Shown: positions 1-8,494 of the stretch, piece by piece | How the letters are laid out: every line of letters starts with the position of its first letter | Numbering within the stretch: position 1 is the stretch's first letter | NCBI RefSeq assembly: GCF_934772795.1 | Contig: NZ_CAKVMR010000001.1 | Coordinates: 1 to 64,000, forward strand | Origin: an uncultured Holdemanella sp. | GTDB taxonomy: Bacteria > Bacillota_I > Bacilli_A > Erysipelotrichales > Erysipelotrichaceae | Reading direction: 5' to 3' | Length of the DNA: 64,000 bases | The notes under the pieces: generated by a model | Databases searched by the model: none | What the model was told of the DNA's origin: nothing | The model's input: the letters and a program-made list of their open reading frames with translations, nothing else | Made by a program: the position numbers and the translations under genes

Positions 1-78
1 GTCATCAATCTAAAACTGAATATTTATGAAATATGAGTGTAATTTTGTCTTGACAAAGGTCACTTCATAACAGTTTTG

Positions 79-87
79 TGGTATACT
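79..87 (+). promoter_or_regulatory. Extended -10 promoter of a short repeat-rich transcript
   Basis: TGG followed by TATACT (82-87) is an extended -10 element. A TTGACA at 50-55 is too far upstream (26 bases) to be its -35. Transcription would start near base 94 and run through three hairpin repeats to the terminator at 205-226. No reading frame with a ribosome site lies between them. Confidence 0.5.
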
Positions 88-93
88 ATGTAT

Positions 94-226
94 GAAAACG
101 AGAGAGACCCTGCTATAGTGGGCAAAAAGAAAAAAGAGAGGCCCTGCTTAAGTGGGCGATTAAAAACGAGAGAGGCCATGCTATAGTTGGCGATTAAAAA
201 CATGCCATGAGAAATCATGGTTTTTC
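94..226 (+). ncRNA. Candidate small RNA with three tandem hairpin repeats
   Basis: Three near-identical units occur at 101-123, 135-157 and 170-192 with a period of about 35 bases. Each has a purine-rich AGAGAG lead followed by a small hairpin with a CCC/GGG-type stem; the third copy carries substitutions in both arms. The stretch sits between an extended -10 promoter (79-87) and a strong intrinsic terminator (205-226), so it looks like a complete transcript of about 130 nt upstream of glyS. I do not recognise the family. It has no T-box or glycine riboswitch signature that I can see. It could instead be a leader that attenuates glyS. Confidence 0.45.
205..226 (+). terminator. Intrinsic terminator after the short repeat RNA
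   Basis: CCATGA (205-210) and TCATGG (215-220) form a 6-bp stem closed by a GAAA loop and followed by TTTTTC. It ends the short RNA before glyS. A TATAAT at 275-280 is then a plausible separate -10 for glyS. Confidence 0.65.
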
Positions 227-331
227 TTTATGCCTGTCTTTGGATTTAGTCTAGAAATTTGTTGATAAATGGGATATAATATGAAAGTGTATCCTTTTGT
301 CTGTATACATGAAAGAAATGAGGTAAATAAC

Positions 332-1711
332 ATGAACGAAAAGACATTCAATGATGTAGTAAATCACATGAAAACCTCTGGATTTGTTTACCAAGGTTCA
401 GAAATTTATGGTGGTTTGGCAAATACTTGGGATTTTGGTCCTTTAGGCATTGAATTAAAGAACAATATTAAAAATGCATGGTGGAAACGTTTCATCCAGG
501 AAAGTGAACACAATGTAGGTTTGCAAAGTGCAATCTTAATGAACCCAAATGTTTGGGTTGCCAGTGGTCACGTTGGAGGATTCAGTGATCCATTAATGGA
601 TTGTAAAGAATGTAAGAGCCGTTTTAGAGCGGATCAATTGATTGAAGAAGCAAGTAATCACACAGTAAACTGTGGTGGTATGTCTAATGAAGATATGGAA
701 AAATATATCGCTGAACATGAAATCACATGTCCAAAATGTGGCGCTAAAAACTTCACAAACATTCGTCAATTTAACTTGATGTTCAAAACATTCCAAGGTG
801 TATTGGAAGATGCGAAGAGTACAATCTACTTGCGTCCAGAAACAGCACAGGGTATCTTTGTCAACTTTAAAAACGTACAAAGAACAATGCGTAAAAAATT
901 ACCTTTCGGTATTGGACAGATTGGTAAGAGTTTCCGTAACGAAATCACACCAGGAAACTTCATTTTCCGTACGCGTGAATTCGAACAGATGGAATTGGAA
1001 TTCTTCTGTAAACCAGGTACAGATTTAGATTGGTTTGAATACTATTGTAAAAACTGTGTTCAATTCTTAAAAGACTTAGGTATCAACGAAGAAAACGTTC
1101 GTTTACGTGCACATGATCCTGAAGAATTAGCACACTACTCAAATGGTACAAGTGATATCGAATACCACTTCTCTGAACCTATCGGATGGGGTGAATTATG
1201 GGGTATCGCAGACCGTACTGACTTTGACTTAAAAGCACACCAGACAACTTCTAAACAAAACTTAGAATACTTTGATCAAGAAGCTAACGAAAAATACATT
1301 CCATACGTTATCGAACCAAGTGTCGGTGTTGAACGTTTGATGTTGGCAGTGATGTGTGAAGCTTACCAAGAAGAACAATTGGAAAATGATTCTCGTGTCG
1401 TTTTAAAATTACACCCAGCATTAGCTCCATATAAAGTAGCTGTACTTCCACTAAGTAAGAAATTATCGGATCAAGGTGATGAAGTATTCGCTAAATTAGC
1501 TAAACACTTTAGCGTAACCTATGATGATGCTCAAAGCATTGGTAAACGTTACCGTCGTCAAGATGCGATTGGTACACCATTCTGTGTAACCGTTGACTTT
1601 GAAACAGCTAACGATGGATGTGTAACTGTCAGAGATCGTGATACTATGCAACAAGAACGTATCGCTTTAGATGACCTTGTTTCATATATTGAAAAAAGAA
1701 TTGAATTTTAA
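332..1711 (+). CDS. glyS: Glycyl-tRNA synthetase (single-chain alpha2 type)
   Basis: Charges tRNA-Gly with glycine in the cytosol. The 459-residue protein has the class II core: motif 2 around FRNEITPGNFIF with an FRTREFEQME extension, motif 3 at EPSVGVERLML, and a C-terminal anticodon-binding domain. Cysteine pairs CKEC and CPKC near the N-terminus suggest a zinc site. The frame is open from 269, but I choose ATG 332 because AGG lies 7-9 bases upstream, the protein then begins MNEKTFNDVV as in the family, and a TATAAT at 275-280 would put the transcript start after 269. It overlaps dnaG by one base (TAATG), so the two are translationally coupled. This is the homodimeric form, not the GlyQ/GlyS tetramer. 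Confidence 0.95.
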   Translation: MNEKTFNDVVNHMKTSGFVYQGSEIYGGLANTWDFGPLGIELKNNIKNAWWKRFIQESEHNVGLQSAILMNPNVWVASGHVGGFSDPLMDCKECKSRFRADQLIEEASNHTVNCGGMSNEDMEKYIAEHEITCPKCGAKNFTNIRQFNLMFKTFQGVLEDAKSTIYLRPETAQGIFVNFKNVQRTMRKKLPFGIGQIGKSFRNEITPGNFIFRTREFEQMELEFFCKPGTDLDWFEYYCKNCVQFLKDLGINEENVRLRAHDPEELAHYSNGTSDIEYHFSEPIGWGELWGIADRTDFDLKAHQTTSKQNLEYFDQEANEKYIPYVIEPSVGVERLMLAVMCEAYQEEQLENDSRVVLKLHPALAPYKVAVLPLSKKLSDQGDEVFAKLAKHFSVTYDDAQSIGKRYRRQDAIGTPFCVTVDFETANDGCVTVRDRDTMQQERIALDDLVSYIEKRIEF

Positions 1712-3480
1712 TGAGCTGGATATCAGAAGAGGATATAAAGGCCATTCGTCAGCAGGCCGATATTGTTGATGTGATGTCCCGTTATATCACATTAGAAAAA
1801 CAAGGCAAAAATTATAAAGCCATTTGTCCATTTCATGATGATCACGATCCGAGTTTATCAATTTCAACCGATAAACAAATATTTAAATGTTTCGTATGCG
1901 GTACAGGAGGAAATGTCTTCACATTCGTTCAAAAAATTGAAAACATTTCTTTTCTAGAAGCCGTTTGTAAGGTTGCTGAACTGATACATTATCCACTACA
2001 TATGGATAAGTCTCAGTTTCAACCTAAGGTTGATCAAAATCAGCCTTTATATGACTGCATTCAATCGTATATTCGCTTTTTAACATTTGAGTTAGAGAGT
2101 GAAAATGGCGAAAGTGTAAAAAGGTATTTAAGTCAAAGAAAAATAAATGAAGATATTATAAAAAGATTTGAGATTGGGTATGCACCTGAATCGAGTCGTA
2201 GTGTGAAGTATCTCAAGGCAAAAGGTTTTAACGAACAAATACTAACAGATACAGGTTTAATTCGTACTCACGATCTAAATACCTATGCCGTATTCGACAA
2301 TCGATTGATGATTCCCATTCATGATGAAAATGGAAATCCCGTTGGATTTACGGCCAGGCGCCTAAATGAAGATAAGGATGTAGCCAAATATATCAATACT
2401 TCTGAAACAAAGATCTATCATAAGGGCAATTTGATTTTTAATTATCATAGAGCCAAAGAGTTCGCAAAAAAGAACAAGCGATGCATATTAGTCGAAGGGG
2501 CTATGGATGTTATTGCCTTTGAAAAGGCCGATATTCATGAAAGTATTGCCTGTTTAGGAACGGCTTGTACAAAAGAACAAATGGCGTTATTAAAACGCTT
2601 AAACGTTCCTTTGGTTGTCTGTTATGATGGGGATAAAGCTGGTAAAGCAGCAACCTATAAGTTTGGAAAGTTAGCCGTCGATTACGGATTGAACTTTTCC
2701 ATAGTAAAAAATACAACCGGTAAAGATCCCGATGAAATCTTTAATGAACTCGGAAAAGATGAACTCTATTTATCCGTTCATAAAACTGTTTCATTTGTAG
2801 AATTTTTATTGGATTATTTACCGAACCAATATGATTTAGACAATTACGAGGATAAGAAAAAATTCACATCGGAAATGCAGTCTTTCATTGAAAGAACATG
2901 CACCGACTTTGAAAAGGCCGATTATTATTCTCGTATCAAAGATTTGACCGGATTTGATTTATCACATCAAAATCAAAATATTTCGGTATCCAAAAAAGAA
3001 TCCAGAAATAATGCGGCTGTGGTTCGAAATATAGAGCCATTAAAAAATGGAAGAACACTTGCCGAACACGGTGTTTTATGGATGATTCTAAACAGTAAAC
3101 TTGCGGCCGATCAATTCAAAGATCAGATTGGTTTTTTCCAAGATCCAGTCTGCGAAGAATTGTCATTATATTGTTACGACATGTATCGAAATATGGACCA
3201 CATCGATTTTGATGTACTCATGAGCTACATTGAAAAAGAAGATGTCCGTAATTTGTTAGTAAGCCTAATGGAAAATCCATTTCATGTTGATGGATATAAT
3301 GAAGACTTCTTTAACGATAGTTTAATGAAGATCAAAGAATGTACTTTACAAGCCCAAATTGACAATCTCAATGATCAGATCAAGAATGTGCAAGATCCGA
3401 TGTTAAAGATTTCCTTGGCTAGTAAAAAACAGGAATTAATTATTCAACGAAATGAAATCTTACATCGAAAGGAAGGATGA
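1711..3480 (+). CDS. dnaG: DNA primase
   Basis: Makes RNA primers at the replication fork and works with DnaB helicase. The N-terminal CHC2 zinc finger is visible as C39, H42, C60 and C63. The TOPRIM catalytic core follows with EGAMD near residue 262 and DGD near 306. The C-terminal region (about 440-589) is the helicase-interaction domain and is poorly conserved. Length 589 is normal. ATG 1711 overlaps the glyS stop. It lies directly upstream of rpoD as in the macromolecular synthesis operon of Bacillus. Confidence 0.95.
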   Translation: MSWISEEDIKAIRQQADIVDVMSRYITLEKQGKNYKAICPFHDDHDPSLSISTDKQIFKCFVCGTGGNVFTFVQKIENISFLEAVCKVAELIHYPLHMDKSQFQPKVDQNQPLYDCIQSYIRFLTFELESENGESVKRYLSQRKINEDIIKRFEIGYAPESSRSVKYLKAKGFNEQILTDTGLIRTHDLNTYAVFDNRLMIPIHDENGNPVGFTARRLNEDKDVAKYINTSETKIYHKGNLIFNYHRAKEFAKKNKRCILVEGAMDVIAFEKADIHESIACLGTACTKEQMALLKRLNVPLVVCYDGDKAGKAATYKFGKLAVDYGLNFSIVKNTTGKDPDEIFNELGKDELYLSVHKTVSFVEFLLDYLPNQYDLDNYEDKKKFTSEMQSFIERTCTDFEKADYYSRIKDLTGFDLSHQNQNISVSKKESRNNAAVVRNIEPLKNGRTLAEHGVLWMILNSKLAADQFKDQIGFFQDPVCEELSLYCYDMYRNMDHIDFDVLMSYIEKEDVRNLLVSLMENPFHVDGYNEDFFNDSLMKIKECTLQAQIDNLNDQIKNVQDPMLKISLASKKQELIIQRNEILHRKEG

Positions 3481-3484
3481 AAGT

Positions 3485-4708
3485 ATGGCAAATGAAAAAT
3501 TAAAGTTTACAAGCTTAGAAGAGGCAAAAGAATTCTTACTAAAGAGTAAAGAAGAAAATGCCGATGTTTCCCAAAAACAATTCTTAGATGCGGTAAGTAC
3601 TTTAAATTTAGATGATGATACAATGGACGATCTATATAACTGGATCGATGAAAACTTAATCGAATTTATCGATGGGGAAGAATTAGATGAGGATGAAGTC
3701 TTAGACGATGATCTAAGTGATGAGGATTTAGACGAAGAAGATTCAATTGCGGAAGAAATTTCTCAATTGGAAAAAACATTCGCCAATGCATCTCATGCCA
3801 AAATCAATGACCCTGTTAAAATGTATCTAAAAGAAATTGGTCAAATCCCATTGTTGGATCCAAAAGAAGAGCCAATCATTGCGCGTCAGATCCAAGAAGG
3901 AGAAGAAGCCAAAGAAGCGATGAAAAAGCCAGATTTAAGTGATGAAGAGAAAAAGAAACTCGCAAAAGTCATTGCGGATGGTGAACAAGCCAAACAAACA
4001 TTGATTTCTTCAAACCTTCGTTTGGTTGTTTCTATCGCTAAAAAATATGTAGGACGTGGCATGTTGTTCTTGGATTTGATTCAAGAAGGAAACTGTGGTC
4101 TAATCAAAGCCGTTGAAAAATTTGACTACACAAAAGGATTCAAATTCTCAACATATGCGACATGGTGGATTCGTCAATCGATCACTCGTGCGATCGCTGA
4201 CCAGGCACGTACCATTCGTATTCCCGTTCATATGGTTGAAACTATCAATAAATTAACACGTATTCAACGTCAATTGGTACAAGACTTAGGTCGTGACCCA
4301 TTGCCAGAAGAAATTGCTGAAAAGATGGAAAACATCTCGGCTGAAAAAGTTCGTGAAATTCAGAAGATTGCCTTAGATCCAGTCAGTCTAGAAACACCAA
4401 TCGGTGAAGAAGATGACTCTCACTTAGGTGACTTCATTGAAGATAAAGATACATTATCTCCAGATGATTACACAAACAATCAATTATTAAAAGATGAAAT
4501 CAATGCCGTTCTACAAGGACTTACAGAACGTGAAGAAAAAGTATTGCGTTTGCGTTTTGGCTTGTTAGATGGAAGAACACGTACACTTGAAGAAGTTGGT
4601 AAAGAATTCAACGTAACACGTGAACGTATTCGTCAGATCGAAGCGAAGGCATTACGTAAATTGAAAAATCCAAATCGCTGCAAGCGTTTAAGAGATTTCG
4701 TAAAATAA
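3485..4708 (+). CDS. rpoD: Primary sigma factor (sigma-70/SigA)
   Basis: Housekeeping sigma subunit of RNA polymerase. It has an acidic region 1.1-like N-terminus, region 1.2 (DPVKMYLKEIGQIPLLDPKE), region 2 with YATWWIRQSITRAIADQ for -10 recognition and melting, region 3, and region 4.2 with TLEEVGKEFNVTRERIRQIE for -35 contact. The frame opens at 3452 inside dnaG, but ATG 3485 has GGAAGG upstream and gives the expected MANEKLKF start; length 407. It begins 4 bases after the dnaG stop and is coupled to trmK by TAATG. Confidence 0.95.
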   Translation: MANEKLKFTSLEEAKEFLLKSKEENADVSQKQFLDAVSTLNLDDDTMDDLYNWIDENLIEFIDGEELDEDEVLDDDLSDEDLDEEDSIAEEISQLEKTFANASHAKINDPVKMYLKEIGQIPLLDPKEEPIIARQIQEGEEAKEAMKKPDLSDEEKKKLAKVIADGEQAKQTLISSNLRLVVSIAKKYVGRGMLFLDLIQEGNCGLIKAVEKFDYTKGFKFSTYATWWIRQSITRAIADQARTIRIPVHMVETINKLTRIQRQLVQDLGRDPLPEEIAEKMENISAEKVREIQKIALDPVSLETPIGEEDDSHLGDFIEDKDTLSPDDYTNNQLLKDEINAVLQGLTEREEKVLRLRFGLLDGRTRTLEEVGKEFNVTRERIRQIEAKALRKLKNPNRCKRLRDFVK

Positions 4709-5361
4709 TGATACCTTGTTCTTCTCGTATTCAAGAAATATTAGAATGGGTGAATGGAGAGTGCATTGCGGACATTGGCTGTGATCATGCCTACGTTGTC
4801 TGCAACGCCATCCTGAATCATCAATCTAAAAAGGGTTATGCCTGTGATGTAGCCCAAGGCCCATTAAATAATGCCAAGAAAACAATCGTTGATAATCACT
4901 TATCCGATTTAGTATCTTGTCGATTATTAGATGGCATTCAAGGTTTAGAAAGCGATGTAGACCAAATCATTATTTGTGGCATGGGAGGAAAACTGATTAT
5001 CGATATCCTATCAAAAGGAAATTTGTATCCTGGTTTACGCCTTTTATTATCCAGTCATAAAGATGATTATGCCTTAAGAGAGTATTTACACGAACATCAC
5101 ATTCATATCGTACGCGAAAAAATGATCTATGATCATGGACACTACTATCCAATTCTAGATTGTGTTTGTGCAGATACGAAACAAGAAGTTTCTAATTCTG
5201 AACTTTACTATGGTGTAAATATGCAGATGGATGAAACGTATGCATCGTATTTAGATTTTGAAGAGAATAAATACAAAAATATTTTATCTAAAGTCAATAA
5301 ACCTGAATTTCTTGAAAAAATTGAATATATAAAAGAAATCCGTACTCAGAGAATGTCCTGA
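4708..5361 (+). CDS. trmK: tRNA (adenine22-N1)-methyltransferase TrmK
   Basis: SAM-dependent Rossmann methyltransferase predicted to make m1A22 in tRNA. The motif IADIGCDHAYV near residue 20 is the SAM loop and IICGMGGKLI is a second family signature. Length 217 fits. Its ATG overlaps the rpoD stop, the same neighbour as in Bacillus (YqfN). Its 3' end overlaps convergent ispH by 16 bases and carries half of a terminator stem. Confidence 0.88.
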   Translation: MIPCSSRIQEILEWVNGECIADIGCDHAYVVCNAILNHQSKKGYACDVAQGPLNNAKKTIVDNHLSDLVSCRLLDGIQGLESDVDQIIICGMGGKLIIDILSKGNLYPGLRLLLSSHKDDYALREYLHEHHIHIVREKMIYDHGHYYPILDCVCADTKQEVSNSELYYGVNMQMDETYASYLDFEENKYKNILSKVNKPEFLEKIEYIKEIRTQRMS

Positions 5362-5373
5362 ATACGGATTTTT
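5336..5373. terminator. Bidirectional terminator between trmK and ispH
   Basis: AAATCCGTACTC (5336-5347) pairs with GAATACGGATTT (5360-5371) apart from one mismatch, followed by a T run on the + strand and an A-rich flank on the other. It ends both convergent transcription units and lies within the overlapping 3' ends of the genes. Confidence 0.75.
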
Positions 5374-6245
5374 GGTTTTTCAATATCCAAAGATAAATAA
5401 TCCTTTACTTGATTCGTTAAATACGTTGGGGTACTTGCACCACTGGTAATCGCAATCGATGTATACATCTCAAAATCTTTCTTATCAATATCTTCAACCG
5501 TTTGAATCGAGAAGACATGTTGGATTCCAGCCTGCTTTCCAATATCGACAAGCTTTTGGGAGTTATTACTTGTAGGATCTCCCACTACGATCAAACAATC
5601 AACACCTTTTAAATCTAAGATAGCTTGTTGTCGAACACGTGTGGCGTTACAGATTTCATCATGGAAGATGGCTGAAGGATATAACTTTTTGATTTTATCA
5701 AAAGTATCCTTTAATTCATAGATGGACATCGTCGTTTGATTGGTCACAAAGATTTTGGATGTACTTATATCTGGAATTTCTTTATGTGGCTCAATCAAAT
5801 AGACATGTTCACTCATTGTATAAATGGATTCGGCTTCAGGATGTTTATTTTTACCAATATAGAAAATGGTATAGTCTTCATCTAGATATTGTTTCACGAT
5901 TCTTTGGGTTTGAAGTACAAACGGACAACTCGCATCCACTAAGACGAGTCCCTTTTCTTTGGCCTTTTCATAGACTTTCGGACTGACACCATGCGCGGTA
6001 AAGATCACGATACCTTCATGGATTTCATCGAGTAATTCCACTCTTGTCTTTGTCTTATCTTCAATCGTATCAATCGAATAATATTGAAGAGCCTTTTTAA
6101 CATATTGATTGTGCACAAGATTACCTAATATCGTAATCTTTTGATATGGATATTGAATTCGTGTTTTCTTTGCGACTTCAATGGCTTTTAAAACCCCGCC
6201 GCAATAGCCCTGAGGCTTGACTGTAATGATGTTTTGTGTTTTCAT
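5346..6245 (-). CDS. ispH: 4-hydroxy-3-methylbut-2-enyl diphosphate reductase
   Basis: Last enzyme of the MEP isoprenoid pathway; reduces HMBPP to IPP and DMAPP using a [4Fe-4S] cluster. The three ligand cysteines sit in QGYCGGV (C15), DASCPFV and DEICNATR, with the AHG and SNNSQKL substrate-site motifs also present. Length 299 is normal. ispG at 8493-9548 belongs to the same pathway but is transcribed separately. On its strand a CATAAT -10 (6252-6257) lies only about 7 bases before the ATG, with no Shine-Dalgarno, so its transcript may be nearly leaderless. Confidence 0.93.
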   Translation of the reverse strand: MKTQNIITVKPQGYCGGVLKAIEVAKKTRIQYPYQKITILGNLVHNQYVKKALQYYSIDTIEDKTKTRVELLDEIHEGIVIFTAHGVSPKVYEKAKEKGLVLVDASCPFVLQTQRIVKQYLDEDYTIFYIGKNKHPEAESIYTMSEHVYLIEPHKEIPDISTSKIFVTNQTTMSIYELKDTFDKIKKLYPSAIFHDEICNATRVRQQAILDLKGVDCLIVVGDPTSNNSQKLVDIGKQAGIQHVFSIQTVEDIDKKDFEMYTSIAITSGASTPTYLTNQVKDYLSLDIEKPKIRIQDIL

Positions 6246-6251
6246 ATATAC

Positions 6252-6302
6252 ATTATGCCCTAATTATTTGTATTTGTAAAATGGGAAGAATTTTGGGATA
6301 AT
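6252..6302. promoter_or_regulatory. Divergent promoters sharing a -35 palindrome (ispH / helicase)
   Basis: On the + strand TTGTAA (6274-6279), a 17-base spacer and GATAAT (6297-6302) form the helicase promoter. On the - strand TTACAA on the same bases, a 16-base spacer and CATAAT (6252-6257) form the ispH promoter. The two face away from one shared -35 hexamer, so only one polymerase could bind at a time. Confidence 0.45.
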
Positions 6303-6327
6303 ACTAAAGTAAAGGATGTGAAAAATT

Positions 6328-7650
6328 ATGAATAATCGTATTCAAGAAATAATGGGTTTAGAACATTTTAAAACCTTAACACCCATCCAAGAACAGGTGT
6401 TAAATCGTAAAAATAAAAATAGAGATATTATCGGTGTTTCAAGTACGGGTTCTGGAAAGTCACACGCTTTCTTTATGCCAATTTTTGAAATGCTAGACTT
6501 TGATCAAGATTGTGTACAAGCCGTGATTTCAGCTCCAACCAGAGAACTAGCCTACCAATTGTATGATCGTTGTCGTAAGATTGCCAAACACTTTAATGTA
6601 CGTGTAAAACTTGTGACTGGTGGTATGGAAAAAGTGACACAAATGGAAAAACAGCCACAAATCGTTATTGGTACACCAGGAAGAATGAAAGACATGTTTA
6701 TTAAAGACAATGTCTTGCGTTTGGATACCGCAAAAATTGTCGTCATCGATGAAGCGGATATGACGTTAGAATTTGGATTCTTAGAAGATATTGATGAAAT
6801 TTTATCTAAGATGGATAAGAAAGTACAAATGATGGTCTTCTCGGCTACGATTCCAGAATCTTTACAACCATTCTTAAAGAAATATTTATATGATCCAGAA
6901 TTTATTGAAATCAAAAAGGAAGAAGCTTTCCAAAGTGATGTTAAACACATTTTAGTTCCATGTAAGCACAAGAGCTACGAACAAAAGATTTTAGACGTAC
7001 TTCCATGTATTCAACCCTATGTATGTTTGATCTTTGCGAATACAACACAAGAAGCCCAAAGTATTGCGAATACGATGCGTGAACATGGCTATGATCTAGT
7101 TGAACTTCACTCCGGTCTTGAGTCACGTCAGCGTATGCAGGCTATTAAAATGATTCAAAGTCAGAAGAAGAGCTACATTGTTGCCAGTGATATTGCCAGT
7201 CGTGGAATTGACTTAGAAGGAATTACTCACGTTATTAGTTGTGGTTTCCCTAAAGATCTAAAATTCTATATTCACCGTGCAGGACGTACCGGAAGAGCAT
7301 CTCGTGATGGTCAATGTATTGCGTTATATAAAGAAAGTGATGCGAAATCAATTCAATCTTTGATTAAACAAGGTATTGAATTTGAACATCAAGATGTAAA
7401 GAACAAACAATTTGTAGATTTAAAACCCTATGTCAACAAGCGTCCTGTGAAAAAGGATGAGTTCCATGAAGAAGTGGAAAAAATCGTTCACAAGAAAAAG
7501 AAAGTAAAACCAAACTATAAAAAAAGACAACGCCAGGAAATTGATCGTATGAAACGTAGAAAGCGTCGTGAAATGATCAAGTCGGATATTAAGCGCCAAC
7601 AAAAAGAGCGTGCGAAAGAAAGACAACGCCAAAAAGGAATGGACGTATGA
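6328..7650 (+). CDS. cshB: DEAD-box ATP-dependent RNA helicase (CshB-like)
   Basis: Unwinds RNA in ribosome assembly or mRNA decay. It has the Q motif (LTPIQ), motif I GVSSTGSGKS, motif Ia PTRELAYQ, motif II DEAD, motif III SAT and motif VI HRAGRTGR. The last 70 residues are a very basic lysine/arginine tail likely to bind RNA. Length 440 fits CshB, which also neighbours ispH and nfo in Bacillus. The stop overlaps the nfo start by 4 bases (ATGA), indicating an operon. The symbol rests on synteny as much as sequence. Confidence 0.88.
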   Translation: MNNRIQEIMGLEHFKTLTPIQEQVLNRKNKNRDIIGVSSTGSGKSHAFFMPIFEMLDFDQDCVQAVISAPTRELAYQLYDRCRKIAKHFNVRVKLVTGGMEKVTQMEKQPQIVIGTPGRMKDMFIKDNVLRLDTAKIVVIDEADMTLEFGFLEDIDEILSKMDKKVQMMVFSATIPESLQPFLKKYLYDPEFIEIKKEEAFQSDVKHILVPCKHKSYEQKILDVLPCIQPYVCLIFANTTQEAQSIANTMREHGYDLVELHSGLESRQRMQAIKMIQSQKKSYIVASDIASRGIDLEGITHVISCGFPKDLKFYIHRAGRTGRASRDGQCIALYKESDAKSIQSLIKQGIEFEHQDVKNKQFVDLKPYVNKRPVKKDEFHEEVEKIVHKKKKVKPNYKKRQRQEIDRMKRRKRREMIKSDIKRQQKERAKERQRQKGMDV

Positions 7651-8486
7651 TCTATTTAGGCAGTCATGTTTCTTTTAAAGCACCAAATTACTTTAAAGGC
7701 GCTATTGAAGAAGCTCTATCGTATGGTGCCAATGCCTGTATGATCTATACGGGTCCTCCAAGCAATACACGTCGTGTGGATGTTTCTAAATTAAAGATTG
7801 AAGAAGCCAAAGACTATATGGCAAAACACAATTTTTCAATTGATCGCGTCATTGTACATGCCCCTTATATCATTAACTTGGCCAATGCGCTAAAGCCAGA
7901 AACAGCCCAGTTTGGACAAGACTTTTTAAAGACAGAATTAGAAAGAGTTTCTAAAATCGGTGCAAAAACACTTGTACTCCATCCAGGAAGCCACGTAGGA
8001 GCGGGCATGGATGTAGGGATTGAATGGATCATTCATGGCTTAAACGAAGTCTTGGACCAAGATTCAAGTGATGTTAAGATTGCCCTAGAAACGATGGCTG
8101 GAAAAGGAAATGAGTGTGGCTTTACTTTTGAACAGCTTCAACAGATCTATTTAGGTGTACATAAAAAATCGCGTATTGGATATTGTATGGATACATGCCA
8201 TATTTGGGATGCGGGTTATGATATTACTCATTTTGATGAAGTCTTAAATCAATTTGATTCCATTTTAGGCTTAGAAAATCTATTATGTATGCACATCAAT
8301 GATTCTAAAAATGATTTGGGTGCCCATAAGGATCGTCATGAAAACTTAGGTAAAGGATACATTGGATTTGATGTATTGTATTCAATTGTACATCATCCAA
8401 AGCTTGAACATGTCACAAAAATATTAGAGACTCCTTTTATTGATGGAAAGGCGCCTTATAAAGAAGAAATCTCAGCATTACGCTGA
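7647..8486 (+). CDS. nfo: Endonuclease IV (AP endonuclease)
   Basis: Cuts DNA 5' of abasic sites in base excision repair. It is a TIM barrel with three zinc ions: LHPGSHVGAG, ALETMAGKGNECG, GYCMDTCHIWDAG and HINDSKNDLGAHKDRHEN supply the His/Glu/Asp ligands. Length 279 is typical. It is coupled to the upstream helicase. The stop codon lies inside the following terminator stem. Confidence 0.95.
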   Translation: MIYLGSHVSFKAPNYFKGAIEEALSYGANACMIYTGPPSNTRRVDVSKLKIEEAKDYMAKHNFSIDRVIVHAPYIINLANALKPETAQFGQDFLKTELERVSKIGAKTLVLHPGSHVGAGMDVGIEWIIHGLNEVLDQDSSDVKIALETMAGKGNECGFTFEQLQQIYLGVHKKSRIGYCMDTCHIWDAGYDITHFDEVLNQFDSILGLENLLCMHINDSKNDLGAHKDRHENLGKGYIGFDVLYSIVHHPKLEHVTKILETPFIDGKAPYKEEISALR

Positions 8487-8494
8487 GATTTTTT
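8467..8494. terminator. Terminator after nfo
   Basis: AAATCTCAGC (8467-8476) and GCTGAGATTT (8482-8491) form a perfect 10-bp stem with a 5-base loop and a T run. It overlaps the last codons of nfo and touches the 3' end of convergent ispG; the A-rich 5' flank means it may work in both directions. Confidence 0.85.

Noticed and set aside
101..192. Three tandem units as a CRISPR remnant
   Set aside because: Units are joined by short repeat-like linkers, not unique spacers, and there are no cas genes.
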